From assembly GCA_900543105.1 (NCBI GenBank), contig UQQA01000002.1, positions 1 through 64,000 on the forward strand: a DNA stretch of 64,000 nt. Reading direction: 5' to 3'. A model generated the notes under the pieces. It was not told the DNA's origin. It was given only the letters and a program-made list of their open reading frames with translations, and did no database searches. This DNA is from an uncultured Ruminococcus sp. GTDB taxonomy: Bacteria; Bacillota; Clostridia; Oscillospirales; Ruminococcaceae. This document shows, in pieces, positions 35,469 to 43,551 of the stretch; the stretch's first letter is position 1, and every line of letters begins with the position of its first letter. Position numbers and translations under genes: made by a program.

Positions 35469-37094
35469 TTACTCCTCCGTTTCGTCTTTCATCCAGTTTT
35501 TAAGCAGCTGAGCCACAATTTCGGGGCTGTTCTTCGCAAAGTCGCTGATCTCTCTGCGGATAGCGACCTCTTTGGTGTCTTCTTCCACCGAGAGACTCGG
35601 GATATCGGCAGGACTTGTGCCGTCGAGATCCATTGTGAACGTATCGACGATAGGTTCGCCGTCCGCACCTGCAAGTGCTTCGGAAGCAAGTATCTGCTGC
35701 TCGAATTTTTCCCTCTTATTCTTGGCGCTTCTCGAAGTGATGATAAGCACAACGACAACAACGATAAGAAGAATGAGAAGAATTGCTGCCGCAGCAATAA
35801 GCTGATTGAGCGTAAGACCGAAGAGGTAAACGGGAGCTGTATCGGTTGCAATATCCGTGCCGAATTTCGGGAAGTTGGTGACCGTAACAACGTCCTGCGC
35901 AACGGTCGGATTTACGCCGCCTGCGTTCGCAACGAGGTTCACAAGGTCAAGTCTTTGCGCTTCGGAGATATAGTCCGTGTAAACGACAGTCGAAATGGAA
36001 AGTCCGTCAATAGTGTAGCCTGCCTTTTCAATCTGTTCTTTGTATGTATCGACAAGGTATGTGTTGGAAACGGAATTTTCCGTCCAAGCTCCCGTGCCGT
36101 TAGTATCACCCGTCGGGTAGGTATCGTCAGCATTCGTTTCAACGCCGACAACGCCGCCGTCAGCGGTAGTTCCGCCCGAGGCTTCGGACGCATCACCGTG
36201 CTGGAGAACGCCCGTGTTGCCGTTTCCGTCAGCCGAATAGTCGGTGTTTTCGGAAACCTTTTTATCAAAATTGAGTACCATATTTACCGCAACGGATACT
36301 CCGTCATCGCCGTAAACAGGCATAAGAAGTTCAAGCACCTTGTTCTTTATTGAATTTTCAAGATTTGTCTTGAAAGCGAATTTTCTTGTTTCATCGGCAA
36401 CAACATCTATCTCGTTCTCACCCTCGATCTGCGGTATGCCATATCCGTCAACGATGCTGATATTCTCATCGGTAAGACCGACGCAGCCGTTTCTGACAGT
36501 GCTTCTTATACCGACTATCTGCTTGTCCGTAAGCTTGTAGTCGGGGTTAAGATAAACCGTGACCGAAGCGGTCGGGTCCTGACGCAGCGAGGAGATGACC
36601 GTGTTCTTCTGCTCGGGGATAGATATCGTGACCGTAGCTTTCTGAACTCCCTCGAATGTTCCGACAATAGCACTCAGACGCTCTTCAAGAGCCATTCGCG
36701 CATATTCTCTCTCCTGCGAGGAGGTGGTGAACATATCTATATTGTTTGTATAAAGATTGTAGTTGATGGTACTCTTCGGATAGCCTTTCATAGCCATTTC
36801 CATGGTAAGAACGTTCTCCGTTCCGGCAGGTACCATTATCGTGCCGCCGCTTTTGAGCGTGACATCGTAGCCAAGGTCTTGTATCGCAGTTACGATCTCT
36901 GAAGCCTCGTTCGCTTCAAGTCCCTCAAAAAGGACGGTATAATCCTTTTTATTCAGGATTATAACCACGATCGCAGCGATAAGAACTATCGCAACGAGTA
37001 TCGCTATGTATGCTATCTTCCTTTTCTTCTCCTGGGCAGCCCAGAACTGCTTGAACGAAGTTGAAAGCTTTGAAAGCTGTTCCTTCATATCCAT
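35469..37094 (-). CDS. fliF: Flagellar MS-ring protein FliF
   Basis: FliF forms the MS ring in the membrane. It has 541 residues with two membrane segments (about 28-47 and 430-453), the ring-building motifs LFEGLEANEASEIVTAIQDL and SQEREYARMALEERLSAIV between them, and a C-terminal cytoplasmic tail for FliG. It lies 37 bp downstream of fliE. Confidence 0.96.
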   Translation of the reverse strand: MDMKEQLSKLSTSFKQFWAAQEKKRKIAYIAILVAIVLIAAIVVIILNKKDYTVLFEGLEANEASEIVTAIQDLGYDVTLKSGGTIMVPAGTENVLTMEMAMKGYPKSTINYNLYTNNIDMFTTSSQEREYARMALEERLSAIVGTFEGVQKATVTISIPEQKNTVISSLRQDPTASVTVYLNPDYKLTDKQIVGIRSTVRNGCVGLTDENISIVDGYGIPQIEGENEIDVVADETRKFAFKTNLENSIKNKVLELLMPVYGDDGVSVAVNMVLNFDKKVSENTDYSADGNGNTGVLQHGDASEASGGTTADGGVVGVETNADDTYPTGDTNGTGAWTENSVSNTYLVDTYKEQIEKAGYTIDGLSISTVVYTDYISEAQRLDLVNLVANAGGVNPTVAQDVVTVTNFPKFGTDIATDTAPVYLFGLTLNQLIAAAAILLILLIVVVVVLIITSRSAKNKREKFEQQILASEALAGADGEPIVDTFTMDLDGTSPADIPSLSVEEDTKEVAIRREISDFAKNSPEIVAQLLKNWMKDETEE

Positions 37095-37131
37095 TTACGA
37101 ATTTTCCTTCCCGAATCAAAGATAAAATGGC

Positions 37132-37443
37132 TTACATTGAGATCTGGAGGACCTGATTGTAAGCATCAACAGCGGCATTCTTTACCGCAACGAAGGTCTC
37201 GACAGCTATCGAAGCCTTTGTCATATTGTTATAAATAGTGTGGAGATCGTCAATTTCGCCCTGCATAAGCTTTACAGCATCGATGTTGGTCTGCTGCTGG
37301 GTCTCCTGAACGTCATTGAAAACCTCCCTGAAAACATCGGAGAACTGAGGCGAGCTTTCGGTGATCTCCTTTACCTGCCCGTTCTCGTTGTCAAAAACTG
37401 ACTGTACGGGTGAGATCGCACCCGAGATAGGAACTATAAACAT
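37132..37443 (-). CDS. fliE: Flagellar hook-basal body protein FliE
   Basis: FliE links the MS ring to the rod. The 103-residue protein ends with the conserved MTKASIAVETFVAVKNAAVD then AYNQVLQISM. It lies between flgC and fliF as usual. Confidence 0.92.
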   Translation of the reverse strand: MFIVPISGAISPVQSVFDNENGQVKEITESSPQFSDVFREVFNDVQETQQQTNIDAVKLMQGEIDDLHTIYNNMTKASIAVETFVAVKNAAVDAYNQVLQISM

Positions 37444-37498
37444 ATCTTTATCTGCCTTTCTTTATATGGCGTGAACCTGCCGCAAGAGCTTCCCCGCT

Positions 37499-37990
37499 TT
37501 ACTTTCCATTAAGGGACATTGCCTTTGTGAGCATAGCCTTTACTGCGGAAATGGCAGAAGCGTTCGCTTCGTAACAGCGCTGCGCAGCGAGAAGATCCAT
37601 CTGCTCCTTGCTGTTGTCAACGTTGCTCTGGTAAATGTATCCGTCCTCGTCCGCAAGCGGATTATCGGGGTCGTAAACGGGAACGAACGGCGCATCATCG
37701 TCAATTATCTGCGCAACGGTCACGCCCGAGTATCTGTATTTGTTCTTGTGTGAGAGATAATATGTGCCACGGGAATACTTCGGACCGTCGTCCTCGTTAT
37801 TGAACTTGTCCAACTCCTCGCTGAAAGTCTTCTTTTCGGAGAAAACAACAAGCTGACGGCAGTACGGATCTTCGCCGACCGATGTGTTGTAAGTACCCTG
37901 ATTGGCGATATTCTGCGAGATGATATCCATTCGGAGCCTTTGCGCCGAAAGTGCAGAGCCGCCTATATCGAGTGAATTCAAGAATGACAT
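37499..37990 (-). CDS. flgC: Flagellar basal-body rod protein FlgC
   Basis: This proximal rod protein of 163 residues has LDIGGSALSAQRLRMDIISQ and NIANQGTYNTS at the N-terminus and a C-terminal QMDLLAAQRCYEANASAISA. GGAGGTACATAA precedes the ATG. Confidence 0.94.
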   Translation of the reverse strand: MSFLNSLDIGGSALSAQRLRMDIISQNIANQGTYNTSVGEDPYCRQLVVFSEKKTFSEELDKFNNEDDGPKYSRGTYYLSHKNKYRYSGVTVAQIIDDDAPFVPVYDPDNPLADEDGYIYQSNVDNSKEQMDLLAAQRCYEANASAISAVKAMLTKAMSLNGK

Positions 37991-38015
37991 TTATGTACCT
38001 CCAAAGCCGACGGCG

Positions 38016-38396
38016 TTACTTGGTTATCGCCGTGCGTATCATCGAATAGTTGTTGTTCATCTGATCCATAAGTGCGCTGTACTGATACTGAACATCGGCA
38101 AGATCGAGCTGTTCCTTTTCGATATCGACATTGTTGCCGTTCAGAAGTTGGTTGGTGTTGGTCTCATAAGTCGTTGCGACCTTGAGTGAGACCTTGCCGC
38201 TTTCGTTATCGGTCGGCGTATGGTAGCTGCACTTGCACATCTCTTCTTTGAGCACAAGTCCAAAGTTTACGGTTTTTGCTTTATAATCGGGCGTGGAAAC
38301 ATTGGCGATATTGTTTGAGATAACACGCTGTTTATACCACGCCGCATCGAGCGTCTGCTCGGAAAGGGTCTGAAGCTTATTATCAAAAAGTCCCAC
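38016..38396 (-). CDS. flgB: Flagellar basal-body rod protein FlgB
   Basis: This proximal rod protein of 126 residues is the first gene of the operon. ISNNIANVSTPDYKAKTVNF and ALMDQMNNNYSMIRTAI are the family ends. The GTG at 38396 is chosen because AGGAGG at 38403-38408 lies 6 bp upstream; the longer frame from 38450 would include that site inside the coding region. Confidence 0.93.
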   Translation of the reverse strand: MGLFDNKLQTLSEQTLDAAWYKQRVISNNIANVSTPDYKAKTVNFGLVLKEEMCKCSYHTPTDNESGKVSLKVATTYETNTNQLLNGNNVDIEKEQLDLADVQYQYSALMDQMNNNYSMIRTAITK

Positions 38397-38455
38397 GATA
38401 TACCTCCTATGTTGGTCTGATTCGCTGACTGTTCTTTCGGAAAATGGCAAACCAC

Positions 38456-38467
38456 CCCTTTAAAGGG
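38456..38467. promoter_or_regulatory. Palindrome in the flagellar operon leader
   Basis: CCCTTTAAAGGG is a perfect 12-bp palindrome between the promoter and flgB. It lies about 18 bp downstream of the -10 box, a position suited to an operator, but no regulator is identifiable. Confidence 0.35.
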
Positions 38468-38484
38468 TATAGTACACCATTCAT

Positions 38485-38513
38485 AGTATATACCTTTTTA
38501 ATAAAAATTTCAA
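38485..38513 (-). promoter_or_regulatory. Main promoter of the flagellar operon
   Basis: On the minus strand TTGAAA (38508-38513) and TATACT (38485-38490) are 17 bp apart, upstream of flgB. This is a housekeeping sigma-A pattern, not the sigma-28 TAAA/GCCGATAA type, which fits an early flagellar operon. The rest of 38514-38690 is AT-rich with no gene. Confidence 0.75.
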
Positions 38514-38693
38514 GAGTTATCGCAAAATTTATATCTACAGCGGTAACAATTTTTTATTATTAAATCTATGAATTTTTTCCAAAAACGACAAAGCGTCTGC
38601 TTTTAGTTATAAATTTTTGCCGTTTCATAGTCGTTGTTTTGTATATTTTTAACAACAATGTACCAAAAAGCTTATTATTGACAGATAATAGAA

Positions 38694-38738
38694 AAAACAC
38701 AAAGTACACACGATATCCGTGTATAGCTTTGTGTTTAT
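38694..38738 (-). terminator. Terminator of the PilZ-ParA-ComFB operon
   Basis: A long stem, with CACAAAG paired to CTTTGTG and TACACACG paired to CGTGTATA around a small loop, is followed on the minus strand by TTTTTTC. It lies at the ComFB stop codon and insulates the flagellar promoter. Confidence 0.8.
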
Positions 38739-39181
38739 ATATGTTTTGGAAGAGTACGCCGCGCAATGGCAAGTCTTACCATTTCATTTGTGACACTGCG
38801 GGTATATTTTTTCTTCATTTCGTCTGCTTTTTTCTTGTCCTGCGGCGTTCTGACCCTGCAGGAGAGGTACGGAACAGCGTCAAGAGCGTCCGCCATTGCC
38901 TCGGCGAAGCATCTGTCGCAGGTACAGCAGTTGAATCTCTTCAATGCTATCGGCAAAAGCTCGGTTATAAGCTCGGAGCTGACGCAGATCTCGGCAGCCT
39001 CGCTCTCTTTCGTCTTAGGCTCGGCTTTTTCGGCGGCTTTCTGCGTGTTCGTGTGCATTTCTATGACAGACTGCTTGAACTCGTTATCGATTATCGGGTT
39101 GGTCGCAGTGCTTTTTCCCGTTAAAAGCTTCATAACAGCATCGGTCTTGTGCGTGACCTTTGCTGCGGTGCTGCCTGCCAT
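38735..39181 (-). CDS. ComFB-domain protein
   Basis: This protein of 148 residues has an acidic, Lys/Glu-rich N-terminal half and a C-terminal domain resembling the late competence protein ComFB, with the cysteine cluster C85-C86-C88-C91 in FNCCTCDRCFAEAMADALDA, probably a metal site. ComFB-like proteins are often found near motility and second-messenger genes and some bind cyclic dinucleotides. It lies 12 bp after the ParA-like gene in a three-gene operon. The substrate or partner cannot be read from the sequence. Confidence 0.8.
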   Translation of the reverse strand: MAGSTAAKVTHKTDAVMKLLTGKSTATNPIIDNEFKQSVIEMHTNTQKAAEKAEPKTKESEAAEICVSSELITELLPIALKRFNCCTCDRCFAEAMADALDAVPYLSCRVRTPQDKKKADEMKKKYTRSVTNEMVRLAIARRTLPKHI

Positions 39182-39193
39182 ACAAATTCCTCC

Positions 39194-39970
39194 TTATCTT
39201 TTCTTTTTATCAATAACTATTTCAGGATAAAGCGATTCACAGGCTTTTACATAATCCCTTGCGGCACGGCAGTTCGGCGAATACGTCGTAATTACCTCCT
39301 GATGCGCAGGCGCTTCGGCAGCTGCAACGGAAACGGATATCTTCGTATCAAGTACGACCGTTCCGAGCTGTTCGGCAACGATCTCCGCCATTTCCGCAAC
39401 TTCATCCGCAAGCTGCTGGTTCCTGACATATTTCGTAAGGAGTATGCCCCTTATGTTGAGCTTTTTATTATAGTATTTCTTGACGGCGAGAATAGTTTCC
39501 CGAAGCTGTGCGATCCCTTGAAGCGAAAGTATCTCCGGTGTCATCGGTATAATGAGATCGTCCGCCGCTGTGTAGGCGTTTATCGTAAGCACCGAGAGCG
39601 CAGGCGGCGTGTCGATGATGATATAGTCATACTCGTCACGGACGGTTTTGAGTATCTCCCTTAATATGAACTCACGGTGTTCTACGGGAAGTTCGAGTTC
39701 GCTTCCCGAAAGAAGAATATTTGACGTTATAACATCGCAGATGTGCGTAGTTTTTATTGCGCTGCGGATATTGCATACACCCGTCATCACATCGTGGATA
39801 GTATATCCTCTGTCCTCCGTCCCGAGTGAGAACGAAAGGTTTCCCTGCGGATCCATATCTATTGCGAGGACAGTTTTCCCTCTGCTGCGGAAGATGCCTG
39901 CAAAAGCGGCGCAGGTAGTCGTCTTGCCGACTCCGCCTTTCTGATTTGTTACAACAATAATTTTTGCCAT
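39194..39970 (-). CDS. ParA/Soj-family ATPase
   Basis: This is a cytoplasmic P-loop ATPase of 258 residues that positions cargo on DNA or membrane. The deviant Walker A KGGVGKTTTCAAFA is at residues 11-24, with AIDMDPQGNLSFSLG and IIIDTPPALSVLTINA (Walker B region). There is no ParB gene next to it, so chromosome partitioning is unlikely to be its only role; placement with PilZ and ComFB beside the flagellar operon suggests a role in positioning a surface or motility structure. It is closer to Soj than to FlhG. It begins 3 bp after the PilZ gene. Confidence 0.85.
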   Translation of the reverse strand: MAKIIVVTNQKGGVGKTTTCAAFAGIFRSRGKTVLAIDMDPQGNLSFSLGTEDRGYTIHDVMTGVCNIRSAIKTTHICDVITSNILLSGSELELPVEHREFILREILKTVRDEYDYIIIDTPPALSVLTINAYTAADDLIIPMTPEILSLQGIAQLRETILAVKKYYNKKLNIRGILLTKYVRNQQLADEVAEMAEIVAEQLGTVVLDTKISVSVAAAEAPAHQEVITTYSPNCRAARDYVKACESLYPEIVIDKKKR

Positions 39971-39973
39971 AGA

Positions 39974-40636
39974 TCAAAAGTCCTTATTCTGACGATGTTT
40001 GAGCTTTTCTCTTTCCTCTATCTGACATTCAAAAATGAAGCGTGCAAGGCGTTCCTCCTGCGACTGGGAGATGTTGAGGAAGTGACAGCCGTAACCGTCA
40101 ACAACGTCCGTCCCCATAACATTCTGAATGCGAAGCACCTCGGTCAGAAGCTCCATATCTCCGCCGAAAAGCTCGAGCATAAGCTGATCTCCCGGCTCAA
40201 AGTCAAAGTTCGTTTTCATATAAACGCCGCCGAGATTGATGTTGCAGACGTGGATATTCAGCGGCTTGTCGAAGTTTATAATCTCCTCATTGCGGATATA
40301 GAAAGGCGAGGTCGTTTCAAATTCGGTATTTATCTTGAACGAAGCACGTCTTTCCTCAAGTGCGATGCCGTCGCCGACGTGAAAATTCATCTGATACTCG
40401 GTGGAAAGGTCTACCGAGGTCTTGTATTTCATTCGCACGCCGTTTATGTATTCAAAAACAGCGGTTATGTATTCATCTTTTGGGATAAGAGGAAGCCCCG
40501 TACCCTTTATCATAACGAGGTCACGACCCTTGATACGGAAGAAGTCCTTCGGAAAAAACACCGATTTGGTTGCCAGCAGCATTCTGTCCTGACTGTCATA
40601 GATAACAACTCTGCCGACCTTATCCTTTTTTATCAT
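39974..40636 (-). CDS. PilZ-domain protein (YcgR-like)
   Basis: This is a likely c-di-GMP receptor of 220 residues. The N-terminal half is a YcgR-like domain, and the C-terminal half is PilZ with the EERRASF arginine motif and the CNINLGGVYMKT motif, a variant of (D/N)xSxxG in which Ser is replaced by Asn. YcgR-type proteins bind the motor when c-di-GMP is high. The ATG at 40636 follows GGGGGAAGAGTT; the ATG at 40702 has no ribosome binding site. It is the first gene of the operon with ParA and ComFB. Confidence 0.8.
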   Translation of the reverse strand: MIKKDKVGRVVIYDSQDRMLLATKSVFFPKDFFRIKGRDLVMIKGTGLPLIPKDEYITAVFEYINGVRMKYKTSVDLSTEYQMNFHVGDGIALEERRASFKINTEFETTSPFYIRNEEIINFDKPLNIHVCNINLGGVYMKTNFDFEPGDQLMLELFGGDMELLTEVLRIQNVMGTDVVDGYGCHFLNISQSQEERLARFIFECQIEEREKLKHRQNKDF

Positions 40637-40873
40637 AACTCTTCCCCCATTGTCCCTTGACTCGACTGAATGATATATCCGTAAACGTTTAAAAGAGCGC
40701 ATAAAGATACATTCTTATTTTATCAAAAAGTGCTCGGTTTTGCAACTGTTTTTTTGAACGTTGTAGAAATCAACACATTTCGACATATCTTTTTGTTGAT
40801 TTGCAACAAATCATAAATAATTTGCTCCGCAGATATTGCATTGAAATGCTGTGCAAAACCTGTCCGATAATCC

Positions 40874-40902
40874 TTGACTGACCCGCAGCTTTTGTGTATA
40901 AT
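40874..40902 (+). promoter_or_regulatory. Promoter of the PfkB-family kinase gene
   Basis: TTGACT (40874-40879) and TATAAT (40897-40902) with a 17-bp spacer, about 50 bp before the ATG. The predicted 5' leader (about 40910-40945) reads AAGGAATTATTGTC then CGACAGATCGGATTTT, which is similar to the right half of the cassette-type palindromes further on. The rest of the 40637-40873 gap is AT-rich with no gene. Confidence 0.75.
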
Positions 40903-40955
40903 TGAATAAAAGGAATTATTGTCTATCGACAGATCGGATTTTATGAGGTTTTAAA

Positions 40956-41759
40956 ATGAAAAGGATCAGACTGACTGCACTTCCTTGTTTATGTGCAGAT
41001 GTTTTTTACGGTACCGACACTATCAGACCCGGAGGTGAAGCATTGAATTTTGCCGCTCATGCCTCACGGTTCGGGGATATAGATGTTACGCTTCTCGGTG
41101 TTGTCGGAAAAGATAAATATGCGGAAGCGATAATGGAAGCAATATCAAAGCTCGATATCGATAAAAGTCATATTCGCATCGATGAAAGATATCCGACTGC
41201 AAATAATATGACTTATCTTACAGTATCGGGCGACAGGTATTACAAAGATGATTCGTGGAACGGGAAAATTCTCGATAACCTTGTGCTGAATGATACAGAG
41301 ATCAACGTCCTATCGGAATCCGATGTAGTTTTTGTTCATTTCTGGGCTTCGTGTTTTTCGCAGGTGATCGAACTGAAAAAAACATTCGGCTTTAAGCTTG
41401 CGGTGGATTTTGATATATACAGAGATTTTTCGGATATGGAACGATACGCTCCGTACGTTGATTTCTTTATGATAAGCGGCTCGGAGGAACTCCTGCCGAG
41501 GTTCAGAGAATTATCGGATAAATACCACTGTCTGTTCAATATGTCACTTGCAGAACATGGAAGCGTTACATACTTTAACGGACAGGAATTCAGAGTGCAG
41601 GCTGTAAAAGTTGAGAACATAATTGACACGACAGGATGCGGCGACAGCTATCATGCCGGATTTGTCTGCTCATATATGCTCGGAAATGATATTGAAAAGG
41701 CAATGAATGTCGGCTCGGAAATCGCAGCGGAAACCTTAAAGCATTATGGCGGCTTTTGA
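40956..41759 (+). CDS. PfkB-family carbohydrate kinase (fructosamine kinase-like)
   Basis: This is a sugar kinase of the ribokinase/PfkB superfamily, 267 residues. The substrate motif is PGGEALNFAAHASRFG near the N-terminus, and the anion hole/catalytic base is DTTGCGDSYHAGF near residue 231. The short size and sequence resemble fructoselysine 6-kinase (FrlD), but the substrate remains uncertain. There is no deglycase gene beside it. It reads towards the cassette-like array and has a composition closer to the chromosome than the genes that follow. Confidence 0.8.
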   Translation: MKRIRLTALPCLCADVFYGTDTIRPGGEALNFAAHASRFGDIDVTLLGVVGKDKYAEAIMEAISKLDIDKSHIRIDERYPTANNMTYLTVSGDRYYKDDSWNGKILDNLVLNDTEINVLSESDVVFVHFWASCFSQVIELKKTFGFKLAVDFDIYRDFSDMERYAPYVDFFMISGSEELLPRFRELSDKYHCLFNMSLAEHGSVTYFNGQEFRVQAVKVENIIDTTGCGDSYHAGFVCSYMLGNDIEKAMNVGSEIAAETLKHYGGF

Positions 41760-41791
41760 ATAAGCAGAACCACAGCCCCGGCTTTATCATA

Positions 41792-41814
41792 CCCAATTCA
41801 ATAATTACACATTA
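41792..41814 (+). repeat. Direct repeat flanking the cassette array, left copy
   Basis: A 23-bp sequence beginning CCCAATTCAATAATTAC and ending CACATTA. It matches the 24-bp copy at 44962-44985 except for one indel and one substitution. The repeat resembles the dispersed ATTACGCATT family. Confidence 0.55.
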
Positions 41815-41872
41815 GCAAAAACCGGATAAGATCACTGACATATCTCTGACCACCTCACCGCAAAGTATTATT

Positions 41873-41901
41873 TTGTCTCGGTTTTCGGAGAACCCCATAA
41901 T
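41873..41901 (+). promoter_or_regulatory. Candidate promoter at the head of the cassette array
   Basis: TTGTCT (41873-41878) and CATAAT (41896-41901) with a 17-bp spacer, reading into the array. The predicted start (about 41908) coincides with the beginning of the first half-site. No comparable promoter is visible inside the palindromes that separate the genes. Confidence 0.45.
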
Positions 41902-41905
41902 TGTA

Positions 41906-41941
41906 AAATAAGGAAATACGACTGTCCGACAAATCGGAATA
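41906..41941 (+). repeat. Right half of the 72-bp palindromic site (site 1, array head)
   Basis: AAGGAAATACGACTG then CGACAAATCGGAAT matches the right arm of the complete sites. The left arm is absent. It is most like site 2 in the GTCCGAC/GTCTGAC section. Confidence 0.7.
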
Positions 41942-41959
41942 TTGCAGGAGAAATGTAAA

Positions 41960-42295
41960 ATGAACAAGACACAGCTTAATGTAGCACAGGAAGCAATGGT
42001 TGAGTGGTTAGCAGATTCACATGAGTTAGGTAAAAGACCAAACAAAATTGAATGTGCTGGAGAATTTGAGTATAGTGAAATGCGATATTATATTTTTAAG
42101 TTTAAAAAAGGAGTATTTGGCAAGTGGCTTGTTGGTGTATGCGGTGGTTTCGAAGATGATGATCTGGAACCATGTGGTCATATATTTAGTGATATGCAAG
42201 AGTACGATGAAACTACTGCAAAAAGTGAGTGTATTTCTATGATAGAAAAAATTATGACATATTGGATGGAACAAGCTAAAAAATTTGAAAGCTAA
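41960..42295 (+). CDS. Uncharacterised small protein, cassette gene 1
   Basis: I do not recognise this 111-residue soluble protein. It begins MNKTQLNVAQEAMVEWL, has a central FEYSEMRYYIFKFKKGVFGKWLVGVCGGF segment that looks like a small beta sheet, and ends with an amphipathic helix (SMIEKIMTYWMEQAKKF). The ATG at 41960 lies 9 bp after GGAG. It is clearly AT-rich compared with flanking operons. It sits between half-site 1 and complete site 2. Confidence 0.65.
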   Translation: MNKTQLNVAQEAMVEWLADSHELGKRPNKIECAGEFEYSEMRYYIFKFKKGVFGKWLVGVCGGFEDDDLEPCGHIFSDMQEYDETTAKSECISMIEKIMTYWMEQAKKFES

Positions 42296-42303
42296 AAGTA
42301 CAC

Positions 42304-42375
42304 AAATTCCAATTTATCGGGCAGTTTATATTTACAGCACAAAAGGAAATATGACTGTCTGACACATCGAAATTT
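42304..42375 (+). repeat. 72-bp imperfect palindrome (site 2)
   Basis: Left arm AAATTCCAATTTATC, then GGGCAG, and the right arm ends CACATCGAAATTT. This copy is the most diverged in the right arm. It starts 8 bp after the cassette 1 stop and ends 14 bp before the next ATG. Confidence 0.85.
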
Positions 42376-42389
42376 GGAGGTAATGAATT

Positions 42390-42977
42390 ATGCCTAAAAT
42401 AATTTGGTGCGGTAACAAATCTTGGGATACGGATTTCCCGGAAAATACGTTGCCAAGCAATGCAAAACTAATAGAAAGACCGGATAATATTTTTAAAAGC
42501 AGTATGCTGTATGGTATTTTACCATTAATTTTTAGTTATGCGATAATATACATTAAATGGTTTATTATCGGCGAAATAGCAATGAATCCGATATATGTTC
42601 CATTAGGAATAATATTGGGGTTGCTGTTGCTGCCTGTTCACGAAGTTTTACACGGAGTTTGTTATAAAAAAGGTCAAAAAGTTTACATAGGAATATGTTT
42701 AAAAAAGTTTGCTGCTTTTGCAGTATGTCACGAACCGATCAGCAAATGTCGTTTTATAATGATGAGTTTAATGCCGATGCTTTTAGGTATAATACCTTTG
42801 GCTATATTTCTTTTATCTCCACCCAATGCATTTCTTTCGGGAATATGTATTCCAATGGGAATTATCGGCATGCTTTCTCCGATGCCGGATTATATGGATA
42901 TACACATTATTTGCAAACAAGTACCTAAAGGTGCTTTAGTTCATACTCAAAATAACGGGTTTTACTGGTACAAATAG
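42390..42977 (+). CDS. DUF3267-family membrane protein, cassette gene 2
   Basis: This 195-residue membrane protein has about four hydrophobic segments. HEVLHGV (about 77-83) is an HExxH-type zinc-binding motif typical of DUF3267, a putative membrane metalloprotease family, followed by YKKGQKVYIGI. The function is unknown. GGAGGTAATGAATT precedes the ATG and begins at the end of site 2. It is AT-rich. Confidence 0.75.
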   Translation: MPKIIWCGNKSWDTDFPENTLPSNAKLIERPDNIFKSSMLYGILPLIFSYAIIYIKWFIIGEIAMNPIYVPLGIILGLLLLPVHEVLHGVCYKKGQKVYIGICLKKFAAFAVCHEPISKCRFIMMSLMPMLLGIIPLAIFLLSPPNAFLSGICIPMGIIGMLSPMPDYMDIHIICKQVPKGALVHTQNNGFYWYK

Positions 42978-43016
42978 TGTTTATTAGATGCACAAGTTCT
43001 ATATATAAATACACAA

Positions 43017-43088
43017 AAATTCCCATTTATTGGGCAGTTTATATTTACAGCACAAAAGGAAATACGACTGAAAGATAAATCGGAATTT
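43017..43088 (+). repeat. 72-bp imperfect palindrome (site 3)
   Basis: Identical in length to sites 2, 4 and 5 and almost identical in sequence to sites 4 and 5. The left arm has two substitutions (CCCATTTATT); one becomes a G-T pair and the other keeps an existing mismatch, so the fold is unchanged. Here 39 bp separate the preceding stop from the site. Confidence 0.85.
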
Positions 43089-43131
43089 TTGTTTGATGAA
43101 TTATGATATTTTATTTAAAGGTGATTGAAAA

Positions 43132-43551
43132 ATGAATATAAAACGTATAAATGAGGAAGACAGCAGAATAGGCAGTTTTATCAATGAAGAATTCTTATCC
43201 TATGCTGAACATAATAATGTTGATTTGAATTATAATGAATTTTGCTTTATTGCAGAAAGCGATGATGGCGAGATCTTAGGTGTTATTACAGGTCGTGCAT
43301 ATTATAATGAGGTGCATATAGGCGATTTAATTATACATAAAGCTCACAGGAAATGCGGATTGGGAAGCAAACTTGTTTTAGCAGTTGAGGAAACATTTCA
43401 AAATGCAGGATATGATAAAATCACACTTACGACTTTTGGGTTTCAAGCACCTGAATTCTATAAGAAACTTGGGTATGTCGTTGAATTCGTTCGAGAAGAT
43501 AAAAATCCTAAATTATCTAAGTATTTTTTAGCAAAGCAAATTCTTCGATAA
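43132..43551 (+). CDS. GNAT family N-acetyltransferase, cassette gene 3
   Basis: This is a 139-residue acetyltransferase with IHKAHRKCGLGSKLV as the acetyl-CoA loop and EFYKKLGYVVEFVRED near the C-terminus. The substrate is unknown. AAGGTGATTGAAAA precedes the ATG. Its stop codon overlaps the first base pairs of site 4. It is AT-rich. Confidence 0.85.
   Translation: MNIKRINEEDSRIGSFINEEFLSYAEHNNVDLNYNEFCFIAESDDGEILGVITGRAYYNEVHIGDLIIHKAHRKCGLGSKLVLAVEETFQNAGYDKITLTTFGFQAPEFYKKLGYVVEFVREDKNPKLSKYFLAKQILR

Noticed and set aside
38455..38513. Sigma-28-type promoter for the flagellar operon
   Set aside because: No GCCGATAA-like element is present; TTGAAA/TATACT fits the housekeeping sigma factor.
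39194..39970. FlhG (flagellar number regulator)
   Set aside because: The sequence has Soj/ParA features and lacks the FlhG-type N-terminal motif; FlhF is also absent.
42304..42375. Canonical integron attC site
   Set aside because: The repeated site lacks the RYYYAAC and GTTRRRY core boxes on either strand, and no IntI-type integrase gene is in the window. Only the overall layout is integron-like.
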